DNA of 64,000 bases, taken from assembly GCF_014204325.1 (NCBI RefSeq), contig NZ_JACHKT010000018.1, forward strand, positions 1 to 64,000, in the 5' to 3' direction. Made by a program: the position numbers and the translations under genes. Source of the DNA: Arcicella rosea. Lineage in GTDB: Bacteria; Bacteroidota; Bacteroidia; Cytophagales; Spirosomataceae. How positions within the stretch are numbered: the stretch's first letter is position 1; each line of letters starts with the position of its first letter. This document shows, one piece after another, positions 43,452 through 51,042 of this stretch. The notes below the pieces were generated by a model. It ran no database searches, was not told the DNA's origin, and saw only the letters and a list, made by a program, of their open reading frames with translations.

Positions 43452-43751
43452 ATGCAAACTATTATTTCTAACATAAATAAATCCTTTGAAAACCGTGTAA
43501 GGCTTGGCGTGATGTCTATCTTAATGGTGAACGATTGGGTGGATTTTAGTGAATTTAAAGAGACGCTCAACGTTACTGATGGGAATTTAGCTTCACACAT
43601 TACCGCATTAGAAAAAGAAAAATATATCCAAGTACGAAAAGCTTTTATAGGTAAAAAACCGAATACTTCCTTTCAAGCAACTGCCGAAGGAAAGCAAGCT
43701 TTTCAAGAACATCTCAACGCTCTTGAAGCACTTATTAAAGGCACTTTATAA
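43452..43751 (+). CDS. Winged-helix transcriptional regulator
   Basis: A 99-residue single winged helix: ENRVRLGVMSILMVNDWVDF, recognition region LNVTDGNLASHITALEKEKY and wing VRKAFIGKKPNTSFQATAEG. This matches the short MarR-like DNA-binding family (PF13601 type) with no ligand domain. It lies between membrane-protein genes and probably regulates this operon. The ATG at 43452 is chosen; an upstream TTG start is less likely. Confidence 0.85.
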   Translation: MQTIISNINKSFENRVRLGVMSILMVNDWVDFSEFKETLNVTDGNLASHITALEKEKYIQVRKAFIGKKPNTSFQATAEGKQAFQEHLNALEALIKGTL

Positions 43752-43830
43752 TCAATTCAACGAATCTTTTGCATTCGTTTTTTTAATCAATTTTCACTTT
43801 GAAATTCAAAGCAATTTGCGACTTACAGCC

Positions 43831-45324
43831 ATGAACAACAGAAAAACATTATTAGCCTTTACTTCAATAGCTTATAGCTATTTGTTTTATCAACAATCTG
43901 CAGGAATTAATTTCTTGGTTTTTACAATTATCGTCATCGTTGGAATGCTAATTTTTCAGCCTGATTTAATCAAAAACAAAACATGGCAAATTGTAGCTAT
44001 TGGTAGTGTTTTATCAGCAGGAATGATTGTTTTTCATCATTCAAATCTTTCAATGATAGCAAATTTCTGTTCTTTAACTTTATTAATTGGAGTAAGTAAT
44101 CATCAAGATAGCAGTGTTTATATTGGTTTCTTGAAGGGATTTGTTTCCATCGCTTTTTCATCTTTCAAAATCACATTTGAAAACTTTGACGAATACATAT
44201 TAAATCAGAAAAAGTTGGAAAAGAAAGGTTTTACTATTCAGAAAACTACAGCATTTTATATTATTCCGCTGTTAATCACTTTTGTGTTTTATTTATTATA
44301 TGCTTCTGCAAACCCTGAATTTGGCAGTTATTTCCAATTACCAAAAGATATTATTTCTTTGCAGTTTTGCTTATTTTTTCTGGTTGGAACAATGATGAGT
44401 GCTGGTATTTATTACCAATTTTTTGGTCAACAACTAACGGAATGGGATATTACTTTACCCAATACTTTAATTAGAAATAAACAAAAAGAGAAAAAGATTT
44501 TCCAATTAACGATTCTAAAAGTTGAAAATACAAAAGGTATTATCGTATTTTCAATGCTGAATTTACTCTTACTTTTTTTCAATTTTGTTGATTTTTCTGT
44601 CATTTTCTCAGATCAGAAATTACCCAAAGGACTTCATCACTCGGCTTATGTGCATCAAGGAGTAAATACGTTGATTTTCAGTGCTATTCTCGCTATCAGC
44701 ATTATTTTATATTATTTCAGAGCCAACCAGAATTTTTATTCAAGAAATCAGTGGTTAAAAAGACTTGCTTATATCTGGGTTTTCCAAAATACGCTTTTAC
44801 TCATCGGAGTCATTTTCAAAAATCAATTGTATATCAACGAATTCGGATTAACCCATAAAAGAATCGGCGTATATGTTTTCTTGATATTGACGATGGCAGG
44901 ACTTATCAGCACTTTCTGGAAAGTACTTCATCAAAAAACGATTTGGTTTTTATTAAGAAAAAATTCTTGGTTTGCTTACTTCTTGTTAATTACAAGCAGT
45001 TTCACAAATTGGGATAGCCTCATTGCTTCCTATAATATCCACAAAGCGAGTCAGTTAGACGTAACTTATTTACTGAATCTCAGCGACAATACTTTGCCTG
45101 CATTAAAAACATTATTGATACATCCAAAAGTAAATCTTGATACCAAAGTGTTCGATTACACCTATTTAAAAGAAAATGAATACTACAAATCTGCACCTAT
45201 TATTACACAAAGAGTATTTATTCTGAAACAAATTGAAGCCTTTGAAAAACAATACAAAGCCAAACAATGGCAATCTTGGAATTATGCTGATGAACAGATT
45301 TTTAAACAATTAAATAAACAATGA
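43831..45324 (+). CDS. DUF4173 multi-pass membrane protein
   Basis: A protein of about 497 residues with around a dozen hydrophobic helices and a soluble C-terminal tail (AFEKQYKAKQWQSWNYAD). The motif HHSAYVHQGVNTLIFSAIL is characteristic of DUF4173 (DUF4153-related). It is followed with a 4-bp overlap by another membrane gene. The molecular function of the family is unknown. Confidence 0.8.
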   Translation: MNNRKTLLAFTSIAYSYLFYQQSAGINFLVFTIIVIVGMLIFQPDLIKNKTWQIVAIGSVLSAGMIVFHHSNLSMIANFCSLTLLIGVSNHQDSSVYIGFLKGFVSIAFSSFKITFENFDEYILNQKKLEKKGFTIQKTTAFYIIPLLITFVFYLLYASANPEFGSYFQLPKDIISLQFCLFFLVGTMMSAGIYYQFFGQQLTEWDITLPNTLIRNKQKEKKIFQLTILKVENTKGIIVFSMLNLLLLFFNFVDFSVIFSDQKLPKGLHHSAYVHQGVNTLIFSAILAISIILYYFRANQNFYSRNQWLKRLAYIWVFQNTLLLIGVIFKNQLYINEFGLTHKRIGVYVFLILTMAGLISTFWKVLHQKTIWFLLRKNSWFAYFLLITSSFTNWDSLIASYNIHKASQLDVTYLLNLSDNTLPALKTLLIHPKVNLDTKVFDYTYLKENEYYKSAPIITQRVFILKQIEAFEKQYKAKQWQSWNYADEQIFKQLNKQ

Positions 45325-45740
45325 GAGTAAAAGCATTTGTTCTATCGCCTATCTTAACAGGCTTGGTATCTTTTATCATTTATTTTGTCTTTAACATTTT
45401 TAACGATGGATTTCATTTTGATAAAGAACTTACAGCGGCAATCTATTTTTTTGTCCTCATCCCGCTTTTTGTTCAATTATTATTTGTTGAACCATGCCTG
45501 TTTTTAATTAGCTATTTCAAAAGGGTCGATTTAAAAACCTATTATTATTTTGCAATATGCTGTTGTTATTTTTTAACATCTCTGATGGTGGATATTACTT
45601 CTTCAAAAGTTTCCATCTTTAAATCAATCAAGGATTTTGTTTCTATTTTTTCATTATTCTTTTTTTACTCATTAGTCAATAGTTGTTTTTACAATCTATT
45701 TTATTTCAAACACAAACATGAAGATTTACAAAGAGAGTAA
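45321..45740 (+). CDS. Hypothetical small membrane protein
   Basis: A 139-residue protein with four predicted membrane helices (about 7-27, 40-60, 73-92, 98-122). It overlaps both the upstream DUF4173 gene (4 bp) and the downstream DUF1361 gene (23 bp), so translation is coupled. The family is not recognised. Confidence 0.65.
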   Translation: MRVKAFVLSPILTGLVSFIIYFVFNIFNDGFHFDKELTAAIYFFVLIPLFVQLLFVEPCLFLISYFKRVDLKTYYYFAICCCYFLTSLMVDITSSKVSIFKSIKDFVSIFSLFFFYSLVNSCFYNLFYFKHKHEDLQRE

Positions 45741-46374
45741 TCGACAACAAGTACTTTTCAATTTGGGGCTGATGTCAGCTTTAGCAGTATTATTATTCCT
45801 TTTTGAAGCCATCGTACTTCATAATACTTATCTGATAGGAATTAATTGGAATTTATTTCTGGCTTGGATTCCCCTTTTTATTGTTTTGTACATGAATAAA
45901 CAAATCAAAACTAAAGTCCTTTCAAAAAATAAAATAATGATTTATAGCCTTTTATGGCTATTGTTTTTCCCAAATGCTCCTTACATTATTACCGATTTAG
46001 TGCATCTTTATCCATATAATGGCAATTCGTATTGGCACCATCAAATCATGATTTATACTTTTGCTTTTGTGAGTTTAATTTGTGGCTTGCTTTCTTTGTA
46101 TTGGATTCAGAAAATTTGGGCAACTACATTTTCGAAGTATTGGAGCATGATTTTTATAATCTCATCTGTAGTACTTTCTGGATATGGAATATTTTTAGGA
46201 AGAATTCAACGTTTTAATTCTTGGGATTTGTTTACTCATCCTGTGGCATTATTAAAATATGTTTTACATTCGTTCAGTAATCCAACGGCTATTTTAATGA
46301 CCTTCGAATTTTCGGTTTTTATAGGTTTGGCTTATTGTATGCTTCACAGTTTAATTCATTTGAATGACCAGTAA
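45718..46374 (+). CDS. DUF1361 membrane protein
   Basis: A 218-residue protein with six to seven membrane helices. The diagnostic segment LWLLFFPNAPYIITDLVHLY is present near residues 79-100, together with INWNLFLAWIPLF earlier. DUF1361 proteins are widespread in Bacteroidota and Firmicutes; their function is unknown. It belongs to the operon that starts at 42791 and is followed 17 bp later by dgkA. Confidence 0.88.
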   Translation: MKIYKESNRQQVLFNLGLMSALAVLLFLFEAIVLHNTYLIGINWNLFLAWIPLFIVLYMNKQIKTKVLSKNKIMIYSLLWLLFFPNAPYIITDLVHLYPYNGNSYWHHQIMIYTFAFVSLICGLLSLYWIQKIWATTFSKYWSMIFIISSVVLSGYGIFLGRIQRFNSWDLFTHPVALLKYVLHSFSNPTAILMTFEFSVFIGLAYCMLHSLIHLNDQ

Positions 46375-46391
46375 TTTTAACACAAAAAAAA

Positions 46392-46751
46392 ATGATTGAT
46401 TTTCAGAAATTCATAAAAAGTACTTCATTTGCCATTAAAGGAATACGCTCGATGATAATTTCTGAAAACAATGCAAGAATTCATCTTTTAGCAAGTATTG
46501 TGGTTATTTCAGCAGGAATTTATGTTGAACTTTCTAATCAGGAATGGCTTTGGATTGCACTAGCAATCGCTTTAGTCTGGATTTTGGAAGCCATCAATAC
46601 CTCCATTGAAGCTTTGGTAGATTTGGCTTCTCCAGATTTTCACCCATTGGCAGGCAAAGCCAAAGATGTTGCTGCTGCTGCGGTTCTAATTGCGTCAATC
46701 TTTGCTATAATCGTAGGAATTATCATCTTTTTCCCTAAACTTTCGTTATAA
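46392..46751 (+). CDS. dgkA: Diacylglycerol kinase / undecaprenol kinase family (DgkA)
   Basis: A 119-residue membrane protein with three helices. The family signature EAINTSIEALVDLASPDFHPLAGKAKDVAA is intact (split here: EAINTSIEALVD, then HPLAGKAKD). In Gram-negatives it phosphorylates diacylglycerol, in Gram-positives undecaprenol; which applies here is open. It is the last gene of the membrane operon. Confidence 0.93.
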   Translation: MIDFQKFIKSTSFAIKGIRSMIISENNARIHLLASIVVISAGIYVELSNQEWLWIALAIALVWILEAINTSIEALVDLASPDFHPLAGKAKDVAAAAVLIASIFAIIVGIIIFFPKLSL

Positions 46752-46867
46752 ATATTCATCTTGCTGAAAGTTTTAAGGCTTTCAGAAATTCATTGAATAA
46801 ATATTCCTATTTTTGCCTTTTAGCAACAGCCATTCACGACGAATACCGAAATCGTCCTTATTATATC

Positions 46868-47632
46868 ATGAAAGAATACGGAACCAACGTCCAGAAATTA
46901 GTGAACCATATCCTAACGGTTCAAGATAGAGAAAAACGTACCAAATATGCTTATTTATTGGTTGAATTGATGCGTCAGGTTCACCCAAATATGCGTGATA
47001 CGCAAGATTATACCAACAAACTTTGGGATGATTTATACATCATGTCAAACTTTAAGTTGGATGTTGATAGTCCTTTTCCTCCACCATCACCCGATGCTGT
47101 TGGTAAACTTCCAAAAACTGTTCCTTATAATACGCATCAATTACGCTATCGTTATTATGGTCGTAATGTTGAATTATTAATTGTAAGAGCCATTGCAGAA
47201 ACTGACGATAATGAAAAACGTATTTTGGTTGCACACATCGCTCGTTTGATGAAAACATTCTATCAAAACTGGAATCGTGAAGTAGTTGATGATGAAGTAA
47301 TTTGGGGACACATTCTTGAGATTTCTAACAATACGCTCGCTCCTATTGTTCATGCTATTTCTGGACATTCATCATTAGGAAACTTACGCAATGCGAACAA
47401 TCGTCCAACACCACCAAACACACATGTAAGTAGTGGTGGTAGAAATGACAGTCGCAATAACAATAGTGGTGCTCGTCAGAATTTCGGAGGAAGAAACGAC
47501 GGTAATCGTGGTGGTACAGACACCAGAAATAACGGTGGTAGAAGCGACAATCGTAACAACAATAACGGTGGTGGCAGAAATGACAATCGTAACAACAATA
47601 ATAATAACAGCAACAATCGCAATAGAAGATAG
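46868..47632 (+). CDS. DUF4290 domain protein with Asn/Gly/Arg-rich tail
   Basis: A protein of about 254 residues. The first 175 residues match DUF4290 (MKEYGTNVQKLVNHILTV, then YAYLLVELMRQVHPNMRDTQ), a helical family specific to Bacteroidota. The tail from about residue 195 is low-complexity, built from NNGGRNDNR-like runs, and probably disordered and basic; such tails often bind RNA. The ATG at 46868 is chosen over a TTG upstream. Its position just before murA is common in the phylum. Confidence 0.85.
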   Translation: MKEYGTNVQKLVNHILTVQDREKRTKYAYLLVELMRQVHPNMRDTQDYTNKLWDDLYIMSNFKLDVDSPFPPPSPDAVGKLPKTVPYNTHQLRYRYYGRNVELLIVRAIAETDDNEKRILVAHIARLMKTFYQNWNREVVDDEVIWGHILEISNNTLAPIVHAISGHSSLGNLRNANNRPTPPNTHVSSGGRNDSRNNNSGARQNFGGRNDGNRGGTDTRNNGGRSDNRNNNNGGGRNDNRNNNNNNSNNRNRR

Positions 47633-47697
47633 TTTTTGATTTAGGTAAATCCAAAATACTTATCTCAAATGATAGATAGACAATTTAAGGTTTAAAC

Positions 47698-49005
47698 ATG
47701 GCATCATTCAAAGTAACTGGTAGTCGCCAAATGAAAGGCGAAATTATTCCGCAAGGAGCAAAAAACGAAGCATTACAAATTTTGTGTGCAGTAGTATTAA
47801 CGAAAGAACCCGTAACGATTCATAACATTCCGAATATCAGAGATGTGAATCAATTAATCGACCTACTTGGCGATATGGGCGTTCGTTGTACTCGCATGGC
47901 AGAATCTTCGGTAAAATTTGATGCCTCTGAAGTAAACTTAGATTACTTAAATTCAGAAACTTACAAAAGAAAAGCGGCGGCTCTTCGTGGTTCGGTCATG
48001 TTATTGGGTCCAACATTGGCACGCTTCAAAAAAGGGCGAATTCCTTCGCCAGGAGGTGACAAAATTGGTCGTCGTAGATTAGATACACACTTTTATGGTT
48101 TTATGAAATTGGGTGCAAAATTCAATTACAGCCAAGAAGAAGGTGGAATTTACGAAGTAGATGCTTCTCATTTGAAAGGAGCTTACATGCTTTTAGACGA
48201 AGCTTCTGTTACAGGTACAGCCAATATCGTAATGGCAGCAGTTTTGGCAGAAGGAACAACGACGATTTACAACGCAGCTTGCGAGCCATACTTGCAACAA
48301 CTTTGTAAAATGTTGAATAGAATGGGTGCTAAAATCACTGGAGTTGGTTCAAATTTATTGACGATTGAAGGCGTTGAATCTTTGAACGGAACAGAGCATA
48401 CCATGCTTCCTGATATGATTGAAATTGGTTCGTTTATCGGTATGGCAGCAATGACTCAATCTGAAATCACGATTAAAAATTGTTCAATTCCTGATTTAGG
48501 CATTATTCCTTTAGTATTCCAAAAGTTAGGAATTAAATTAGAAATCAGAGGCGACGATATTTATGTTCCTTCACAAGAACATTACGAATTAGAAACTTTT
48601 ATTGATGGTTCGATGCTAACAGTTTCAGATCATCCTTGGCCCGGTTTCACGCCAGATTTACTAAGTATCGTTTTAGTGACGGCAATTCAGGCAAAAGGAA
48701 CGGTATTGATTCATCAAAAAATGTTTGAAAGCCGTTTGTTCTTTGTAGATAAATTGATTGAAATGGGTGCTCAGATTATCCTTTGCGACCCGCACAGAGC
48801 AACAGTAGTTGGTTTAAATCGTCAACAACAATTAAGAGGTATCAGAATGACTTCACCAGATATTCGTGCTGGGGTTTCATTATTAATCGCTGCAATGTCT
48901 GCAAAAGGTACTTCAATCATCGAAAACATCGAGCAAATTGATAGAGGTTATCAAAACATTGATACTCGTTTGAATGCCATCGGTGCTGAGATTGTAAGAC
49001 TTTAA
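47698..49005 (+). CDS. murA: UDP-N-acetylglucosamine 1-carboxyvinyltransferase MurA
   Basis: A 435-residue enzyme for the first committed step of peptidoglycan synthesis (enolpyruvyl transfer from PEP to UDP-GlcNAc). The N-terminal KNEALQILCAVVL contains the substrate-binding Lys-Asn pair. The active-site loop reads RIPSPGGDKIGRRRLD: the position usually held by Cys115 is Asp121. Known C115D enzymes remain active but are insensitive to fosfomycin. The C-terminal SPDIRAGVSLLIAAMSAKG is typical of the family. Confidence 0.96.
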   Translation: MASFKVTGSRQMKGEIIPQGAKNEALQILCAVVLTKEPVTIHNIPNIRDVNQLIDLLGDMGVRCTRMAESSVKFDASEVNLDYLNSETYKRKAAALRGSVMLLGPTLARFKKGRIPSPGGDKIGRRRLDTHFYGFMKLGAKFNYSQEEGGIYEVDASHLKGAYMLLDEASVTGTANIVMAAVLAEGTTTIYNAACEPYLQQLCKMLNRMGAKITGVGSNLLTIEGVESLNGTEHTMLPDMIEIGSFIGMAAMTQSEITIKNCSIPDLGIIPLVFQKLGIKLEIRGDDIYVPSQEHYELETFIDGSMLTVSDHPWPGFTPDLLSIVLVTAIQAKGTVLIHQKMFESRLFFVDKLIEMGAQIILCDPHRATVVGLNRQQQLRGIRMTSPDIRAGVSLLIAAMSAKGTSIIENIEQIDRGYQNIDTRLNAIGAEIVRL

Positions 49006-49230
49006 TAGTTGTGAATGAGTGATTTAGTGAGTTAGTGATTACTTGTACTGTCATTCATCTGCCAACGACTGACAGCTTTTAGCTTAAAGCTTTTTAAAAC
49101 ATTTTCGGTTCGGTAAAGTTGATTGTATTAAGCATACGTAAAATATGGAGTGACAAAATTAAAATTAATATATTGATAATCAATTATTTAATTTTAAAAC
49201 CCACCACTCTTAATTCATAATTCTTACTAC

Positions 49231-50022
49231 ATGATACAAAATGTATTTAATTTCGACTTTACTGAACCGATTGTTTTTTTCTGGCTTACCCTTTCGATTT
49301 TTGCCATTGTTGTCTTTCGCTACTTTCTGTTAGCAAGTATTTTTCACCTTTATTTTTATGTGTGGAAATCAAAAGAATGGGAAAAACGCAAACTGAATAA
49401 AAAAAAATATCCCCCAAAACAATTTAGAGAAGAAATGTTTTGGTCGATGCTAACAGCTTTGATTTTCTCCGTGATTGGCTCTTTGGCAGCGATACTTTGG
49501 CAGAAAGGACTCACTCATATCTATCTTGATGTCAACGAATTTCCGATTTGGTGGATTCCTGTCAGTATTATTGTTTCAATGTTTATTCACGAAACGTACT
49601 ATTATTGGCTTCACCGTTGGATGCACCAACCCAAGATTTACAAAATTGTACATCATGTTCACCACGAAAGTAAAATCACTTCTGCTTGGACAGCCTTTTC
49701 TTTTCATCCTATCGAAGGAGTATTAGAAGCTCTGATTATGCCCGCTATTGTTATCGTCCTTCCGATGCACATTTATGCGATTGTGATTCACCTGACGATT
49801 ATGACCATTACGGCAGCCATCAATCATTTAGACATAGAAATTTATCCGAAAAATATATTTGGAAATCTTGTTGGGAAATACATGATTGGAGCGACACATC
49901 ACAGCCATCATCACAAGTATTATCGCTACAATTACGGATTATACTTCACTTTTTGGGATAAATTAGGCAAAACCGAAAGCCCTAATTTCACTAAGGAATT
50001 TGAAGAAAGAGAAGAAATGTAA
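49231..50022 (+). CDS. Sterol desaturase / fatty acid hydroxylase family protein
   Basis: A 263-residue membrane di-iron enzyme with about four hydrophobic helices. The histidine boxes are HETYYYWLHRWMH (120-132), HHVHHES (141-147) and HHSHHHKYYRYNYG near residue 227, which form the eight-His metal site. Members hydroxylate or desaturate lipids, sterols or carotenoids (CrtZ-like). No carotenoid genes are nearby, so the substrate is unknown. Confidence 0.92.
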   Translation: MIQNVFNFDFTEPIVFFWLTLSIFAIVVFRYFLLASIFHLYFYVWKSKEWEKRKLNKKKYPPKQFREEMFWSMLTALIFSVIGSLAAILWQKGLTHIYLDVNEFPIWWIPVSIIVSMFIHETYYYWLHRWMHQPKIYKIVHHVHHESKITSAWTAFSFHPIEGVLEALIMPAIVIVLPMHIYAIVIHLTIMTITAAINHLDIEIYPKNIFGNLVGKYMIGATHHSHHHKYYRYNYGLYFTFWDKLGKTESPNFTKEFEEREEM

Positions 50023-50030
50023 ACAAAAAC

Positions 50031-50081
50031 AGTGAAGGGTTAAATTTGAGCAGATAATTATCTCAAATTTAACCCTTCACT
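50031..50081. terminator. Perfect 20-bp inverted repeat between convergent genes
   Basis: Arms 50031-50050 and 50062-50081 pair perfectly around an 11-base loop. Within the loop region AGATAATTATCT is itself palindromic. It begins 8 bp after the desaturase-family stop. There is only a weak T-run, so termination is likely but not certain. Confidence 0.65.
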
Positions 50082-50151
50082 ATTTGCTAGAGAAACAAAA
50101 TGAAGAACTCAGTCTTTTATCTTGTTTCTTATGTCTTTTTTCTCTACAAAC

Positions 50152-50787
50152 CTATCTCAAATCATTAACCTCAACGCCTGGAAATTTACTTTTATCAAAT
50201 ACAAAGTATTTATCATCAACGGGAACATTCGGTACAAAATTGCTTACTTTAAAAGTTTGACGCTTGCCACTTTTATCAGTGATAGTCCAACTTTTTACAG
50301 ATTTGTCTTTTTTATTCAATTTAATTTTAACTTTTGAAACCTGTGTTCCTTTTTTCTCAGGTGAAAGTTCAATTACTTCATAAGTTTCAGCACCTTCTTT
50401 TACTTCTTGGATAAACACATAACGAAATCCTTTTTTATCAAATGAATAAATTTTAGAAGGATTCAAATCATTATCAGATGGTTCATAATCAGAAATGTTT
50501 ACTTCATTTGTTTCTTTAATATAAGTAGAAACTTCTTTTCCATTATTATAAATCTCCTGACCACTCGTTTTTAAACGATATTTCTGACCTTTTACCGTAA
50601 TATTTCCTTGTAATACTTGTGTTGAGCCATCAGCACCGTATGCAAATGAAGCACTAAATGCTTTCATTGATTTGTACTTTTTCTGCATTGCATCGATAAT
50701 CACTCCAGCCTTTGAATCCTGAGCTTTTACCCCTATTACATTAATTATTAGGCAAATGGCAAGTAAAAAAATGTTTTTGTTCATCAT
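50152..50787 (-). CDS. LolA-like outer-membrane lipoprotein carrier protein
   Basis: A 211-residue periplasmic protein with a signal peptide ending VKAQ. The mature domain has the LolA layout: IDAMQKKYKSMKAFSASFAY, then GNITVKGQKYRLKTSGQEIY and a C-terminal FVPNVPVDDKYFVFDKSKFPG. LolA ferries lipoproteins to the outer membrane. The start MMNKNIFLL is preferred since the upstream residues are charged and non-signal-like. Bacteroidota have several LolA paralogues, so this one may not be the main carrier. Confidence 0.85.
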   Translation of the reverse strand: MMNKNIFLLAICLIINVIGVKAQDSKAGVIIDAMQKKYKSMKAFSASFAYGADGSTQVLQGNITVKGQKYRLKTSGQEIYNNGKEVSTYIKETNEVNISDYEPSDNDLNPSKIYSFDKKGFRYVFIQEVKEGAETYEVIELSPEKKGTQVSKVKIKLNKKDKSVKSWTITDKSGKRQTFKVSNFVPNVPVDDKYFVFDKSKFPGVEVNDLR

Positions 50788-50996
50788 TTTGTAATATATT
50801 TTATTTTGCTTTCGTTTGGACAAAACAAGTAAAGTATGGTTTAACACAATCGTTATAAAAACACAAAGGTGCTTAAAAAGTTCATAATTTCCATCAATCC
50901 AAGGATTGATTTAATGATTTAACAACCTTATTTTTTAATACTATCGAATTTAAAGCGGTTACGTCGCTTTCATGCAAAATTTCAAATTAGAAACTT

Positions 50997-51004
50997 TATC
51001 TTTG
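50997..51004 (+). promoter_or_regulatory. Bacteroidota -7 promoter element
   Basis: TATCTTTG matches the TAnnTTTG consensus 38 bp before the YfhO-family start. A convincing -33 TTTG at the usual distance is lacking. Confidence 0.4.
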
Positions 51005-51042
51005 CATATAAGGTAATCTAAGTCCAAATCTTAAGAAAAAAT

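Noticed and set aside
47355-47654. Minus-strand Cys/Tyr/His-rich open frame opposite the DUF4290 tail
   Set aside because: It is the antisense of Asn/Gly/Arg low-complexity codons; composition is an artefact.
49074-49100. Terminator of murA formed by AGCTTTTAGC and AAAGCT words
   Set aside because: Pairing is short and ambiguous; not strong enough to list.
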